A stretch of DNA of 64,000 bases from JADGRB01 sp036267635 (GTDB taxonomy: Bacteria > Myxococcota_A > Polyangia > Fen-1088): contig DATAVR010000157.1 of NCBI GenBank assembly GCA_036267635.1, forward strand, positions 3,479 through 67,478, in the 5' to 3' direction. The notes below the pieces were generated by a model. That model was given only the letters and a program-made list of their open reading frames with translations, did no database searches and had not been told where the DNA came from. This document shows, one piece after another, positions 61,144 to 64,000 of the stretch. How positions within the stretch are numbered: the stretch's first letter is position 1; every line of letters starts with the position of its first letter. The translations under genes were made by a program, and so were the position numbers.

Positions 61144-62568
61144 CTAATAGAGGTACATCACGCGGACGCGGACGCTGAACATGTCGTCGTCGTAGGGCAT
61201 CGTTGTGTTGATGTTCTGGAAGTGTGACTTGGCGTAACCGCCCACGACCTTGAGGTAGAGCTGCCTGTAGAAGAGATATTGCGCAGCCACGTAATACTGC
61301 GTATTCGTTGATTGCTCGTATTGGTGGGTCGTCGGATCGCTACTGAGATTATGGAAGCTGGCGTAGTTGCCCCCGCCGCCCAACATCAAGTTCGGCAGCA
61401 GACCCGGTGCCGGGACGACGTCGACGAATCCGCCGAAGCTGAGCCTGTTTCCCGAGGCGCCGGCGTCTTCGTTGCCGCCGTTCATGGAGTCCGCTTGGTC
61501 GATGACCGCGGCCCCGAAGTTCACGCCGGCTTCGACGAAAGGTGCAAAGACGAATTGGGCCGAGCCTGCGCCACCCCGGTTGCGCTGGGTGAGCTTGCGC
61601 ATGGGGGATGGATCCGCCGCGAAGTTGTACTGGTACTCGAGCGCTCCCTTCAACTTGAGCCACCCCATGTCGAAGATGACCGCGGGACGTCCGCCGATAG
61701 AGTTCGACGGCCCGGTGCTCCCGTATTGCCCGAGGAGCTCGACACGGAAGAACCGCTGCGGATAGAGGTGCAGTGCGATGTTCCCCGGTCCCCCCGGACG
61801 ATAGAGCAGATAGTCGGCGGCGTAGAGCTGCGGTACGGACTGGGCCGCGTTCCCGTTTGGCCCACTCGGCAGATCGGAGGCGCCGAGGCGCTCGAAGGTG
61901 TTGATCTCGAGCCCCATCCCCGTCGGGTAGACGTCGAACGCCTGGAAGCGGCCGACCGTCACGTCCCAGGTCTGCCAGACTCCGGTGCGAACCCAAACGT
62001 CGTCGGCTCCGACGATGCCCGGAGCTGGCTGCACGTCGACCTGGTCCTTGTTGGCGACCAGCTCGGCCTGGGCCTGAACGAACCATCTTCCGTTCGTATA
62101 GGTAGGCGTTACTCGGAACACGAACCGCCCCTGCTGGAGCAGCTGCGTGTAGTGCGGCGACTGGTTGGGATCGCCGACCCGGGTGTACCGGTAGTTGTTG
62201 TCTAGCCAGCCGTAGCCAGAGATTCCGACGCCCGTCTGTGGTGTGTACGGCCATTGCAGCCCCTGCATGTCCAGCCAGAGAGGACCGCCGTAGAGGCCGC
62301 GGATGACGGGCTCGGGGTAGGCGGAGGCCGGGAGCTGTTCGACGATCCCGGGCGCCAGGCTCGCCGCCGACTCAGGTGGCGCGGACGCGGGTGCCGGCGG
62401 AACCTTCGATGCCGCCGGCGACTCGGCCGGCGCCGCCGCGGCACCCGGCTCGGCGAACGGATCTGCGTCGCTGGCCCAGACTCGGCTGCTCACCGAGACC
62501 ATCACCAGTGTCGCAAGGATTGTCGAAGAAACCACGAGGAGGGAGGTGCGGGATCGCGAATCACTCAT
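61144..62568 (-). CDS. outer-membrane beta-barrel (porin-like) protein
   Basis: This 474-residue protein has a signal peptide (ending SRVWAS) and an Ala/Pro-rich linker of about 60 residues. A long alternating-strand region then runs to a C-terminal aromatic residue (VRVMYLY), typical of outer-membrane barrels. Examples of strands: 'GRFVFRVTPTYTNGRWFVQA', 'QYYVAAQYLFYRQLYLKVVG'. It resembles carbohydrate-selective or phosphate-type porins but has no definite family call. It lies 13 bp after the beta-glucosidase gene, so it may import oligosaccharides. Confidence 0.82.
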   Translation of the reverse strand: MSDSRSRTSLLVVSSTILATLVMVSVSSRVWASDADPFAEPGAAAAPAESPAASKVPPAPASAPPESAASLAPGIVEQLPASAYPEPVIRGLYGGPLWLDMQGLQWPYTPQTGVGISGYGWLDNNYRYTRVGDPNQSPHYTQLLQQGRFVFRVTPTYTNGRWFVQAQAELVANKDQVDVQPAPGIVGADDVWVRTGVWQTWDVTVGRFQAFDVYPTGMGLEINTFERLGASDLPSGPNGNAAQSVPQLYAADYLLYRPGGPGNIALHLYPQRFFRVELLGQYGSTGPSNSIGGRPAVIFDMGWLKLKGALEYQYNFAADPSPMRKLTQRNRGGAGSAQFVFAPFVEAGVNFGAAVIDQADSMNGGNEDAGASGNRLSFGGFVDVVPAPGLLPNLMLGGGGNYASFHNLSSDPTTHQYEQSTNTQYYVAAQYLFYRQLYLKVVGGYAKSHFQNINTTMPYDDDMFSVRVRVMYLY

Positions 62569-62581
62569 CGGTACCGTCTTT

Positions 62582-64000
62582 TCATTGGGTCACGGTGAAG
62601 GTGTCGGACAACGAGCAGCCAACACCGGCGCCATTGGTGCATGGGGTCGCCACCGCGTTCGCGTTCGGCGCGACGACGACCTTGATGGTGCCGGGCTCGA
62701 TGGCCCACGCACCCTGCGAGGTGTTCCAGTACTTGAGGTCGTTCACCCGCAGCGGGATCGTGATCCGCTTGGCCGATCCCGTCGTCCCCATCGCGGTGAG
62801 CGACACCCGGTAGAAGCCCTTGAGCTCCTTGTAGCTCGTAGCGGCCCGGTTGCTGACGGAGGTATTGGGGTATTGCGCGAAGAGGAAGACCGTCTCGGTC
62901 CCGGCAGCCGAACCTTGGTTGTAGACGTCGACGGTCACGTCAACCTCGCCGTTGGACGGCACCGTCGTGCACGGCACCTGCAGATTCTGGTAGCTGAACG
63001 TGGTGTACGAGAGCCCGTAGCCGAACGGGAAGCTGCCCATCGTCGGATTCAGCGCGGTCCCCTGATGGTCGAAGTAGCGATAACCGAGCCAATAGTCCAT
63101 CTCCGTCTTCCCGCTCGGATCGGCGAACTCTGGCCAGTGGCTCACCGTCGTATCCCAGGTAACCGGTAGCTTGCCGCTGAAGTTCACGTCACCGAACAGC
63201 AGGCGGCCGAGCGCGGTGCCCCCTTCCATTCCCGGATACCAGGCCATGACGATCGCCGGCACCGACGAAAACCAGGGCATGTTGATAATGCCCCCGCCCT
63301 CCAGCACCACGACCATCGGCTTCCCGAGCGCCGCGACCTGCGAGATGAGGTTGTCTTGCCCGGCGCTGACCTTCGGATCGAGACCCAGGTTGACGGTGTG
63401 GGTGGCCGACGTGATTCCGCCAGTCGTCCGATCGCCGGCGCCCGTGTACTCCTCTCCTTCGTCGCCGGCCGTCAGGCCCGCCATGACGACGGCAAAATCG
63501 AACCCGGCCTTCATCGCATCCGAGGCGCTGGCATATCGCGCCACGCTGATTCCACTGCCAGCGGCCGTCGTGATGCCGGCCAGCGGTCCCGCGCTCTTGC
63601 TCGGGTCGGAGAACACCCGGCTCGACCCGCAGTCCCCCGTCCGCACGTTCTGCGTGAAGTCGGTAGAGCAGTTGAGCGTTCCGTTCCCGCCCGACGCGCA
63701 GTCCTGACAGGTCGTCTCCTGCAGCGTGAACGTCGCGGTGGCGCCGATGACCGCGATCTTCTTCACCGTCGAGCGGTCGATCGGGAGGGTGTTGTTTTGG
63801 TTCTTGAGCAGCACCATGGACTCTTCCGCCGCCAGCTCCGCCAGCGCCGTGTGGCTCGCGCCGATGGCGGGATCGGTCTGATCGTCGTTGGTGATGCTGC
63901 CGTTGCTGTAGATCGAGAACGGATTCGTGAGCCCGTACCCGTTGATCTTGTCGGCGTGGAAGCGGTACTTCTGCTCGAGGATCTGCGCTGTCGCAGTCTT
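62582..64000 (-). CDS. family-3 glycoside hydrolase (beta-glucosidase type), 5' end beyond window
   Basis: The frame is open to the window edge (472 residues seen). It contains the C-terminal GH3 sandwich with 'MVLLKNQNNTLPI', 'GATATFTLQETTCQDCA', 'AGLTAGDEGEEYTGAGDRT', 'MAWYPGMEGGTALGRLLFGD', 'NFSGKLPVTW' and a fibronectin-III-like end ('FGYGLSYTTFSY' through TVDVYNQGSAAG). The nucleophile Asp of the N-terminal barrel is outside. It hydrolyses beta-linked glucosides or xylosides. An ATG at 63817 is internal, not the start. Confidence 0.93.
   Translation of the reverse strand, partial: KTATAQILEQKYRFHADKINGYGLTNPFSIYSNGSITNDDQTDPAIGASHTALAELAAEESMVLLKNQNNTLPIDRSTVKKIAVIGATATFTLQETTCQDCASGGNGTLNCSTDFTQNVRTGDCGSSRVFSDPSKSAGPLAGITTAAGSGISVARYASASDAMKAGFDFAVVMAGLTAGDEGEEYTGAGDRTTGGITSATHTVNLGLDPKVSAGQDNLISQVAALGKPMVVVLEGGGIINMPWFSSVPAIVMAWYPGMEGGTALGRLLFGDVNFSGKLPVTWDTTVSHWPEFADPSGKTEMDYWLGYRYFDHQGTALNPTMGSFPFGYGLSYTTFSYQNLQVPCTTVPSNGEVDVTVDVYNQGSAAGTETVFLFAQYPNTSVSNRAATSYKELKGFYRVSLTAMGTTGSAKRITIPLRVNDLKYWNTSQGAWAIEPGTIKVVVAPNANAVATPCTNGAGVGCSLSDTFTVTQ

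Overview
The window is GC-rich chromosomal DNA from a bacterium of the Myxococcota (formerly Deltaproteobacteria), probably an environmental or poorly described lineage. The main evidence is two proteins with MYXO-CTERM-like tails (Cys, then a membrane helix, then an Arg run), MopE-type 'CDGxDNDCDG' repeat proteins, very long Cys-rich surface lipoproteins, a PilZ protein of the gliding-motility type, Ser/Thr kinases with C-terminal repeat regions, and a Roadblock/LC7 protein. Oxygen-dependent HemF and a TCA-cycle gene block suggest aerobic respiration. I see no tRNA, rRNA, CRISPR array, insertion sequence or prophage. No gap between genes exceeds 300 bases; the longest (554-793, 11696-11871, 55595-55762, 42867-43015) are regulatory-type intergenic regions.

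Layout. 1-6373: two divergent surface lipoproteins, a truncated von Willebrand A (vWA) protein and a 1859-residue Cys-rich protein with 12 repeats. 6407-12201: signalling (hybrid histidine kinase, Ser/Thr kinase, stand-alone receiver, PilZ) with an esterase and a lipoprotein. 12237-15979: a diiron-like protein coupled to a homoserine-kinase-like enzyme, divergent from a FliA-like sigma factor that is followed by genes resembling type III secretion inner-rod sctI and inner-ring sctJ. 15994-21619: a TonB-like Pro/Ala-rich membrane protein, pspA, then holB-ricT-metG and a small retropepsin-like protease. 21719-26537: icd-mdh-sucC-sucD-ndk. 26637-31306: two overlapping genes for MopE-repeat surface proteins, one with an FGE-sulfatase fold and one with a vWA domain and a MYXO-CTERM tail. 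31368-33127: rlmN and a GbsR/MarR regulator. 40086 down to 33141: a tightly packed run aroK-aroB-roadblock-accB-accC-TPR-hemF. 40186-43729: a GST, a zinc-knuckle protein, trpS with a coupled lipoprotein, and a YXWGXW lipoprotein. 46664 down to 43739: xerC-hslV-hslU. 46720-51238: a TrmA/RlmD-type RNA methyltransferase, topA and dprA. 55594 down to 51341: hemX-like, hemA, hemC and an RCC1-like lipoprotein split by a frameshift. 55763-57726: thioredoxin and a processive family-2 glycosyltransferase. 60156 down to 57751: four overlapping genes for an undescribed envelope system. 60276-64000: a methyltransferase, an outer-membrane barrel and a truncated GH3 beta-glucosidase.

How the genes work together. 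Housekeeping operons (tetrapyrrole, fatty-acid and aromatic precursor supply, TCA cycle, translation, proteolysis and DNA topology) are interleaved with lineage-specific envelope genes. The most interesting items are a 75-bp dispersed element found twice (26009-26083 and, inverted, 55641-55715) with two hairpins and a compensatory base-pair change; the isolated sigma-sctI-sctJ group; the four-gene overlapping envelope operon at 57751-60156, which contains two diverged paralogs; and the one-base frame break in the RCC1-like gene.
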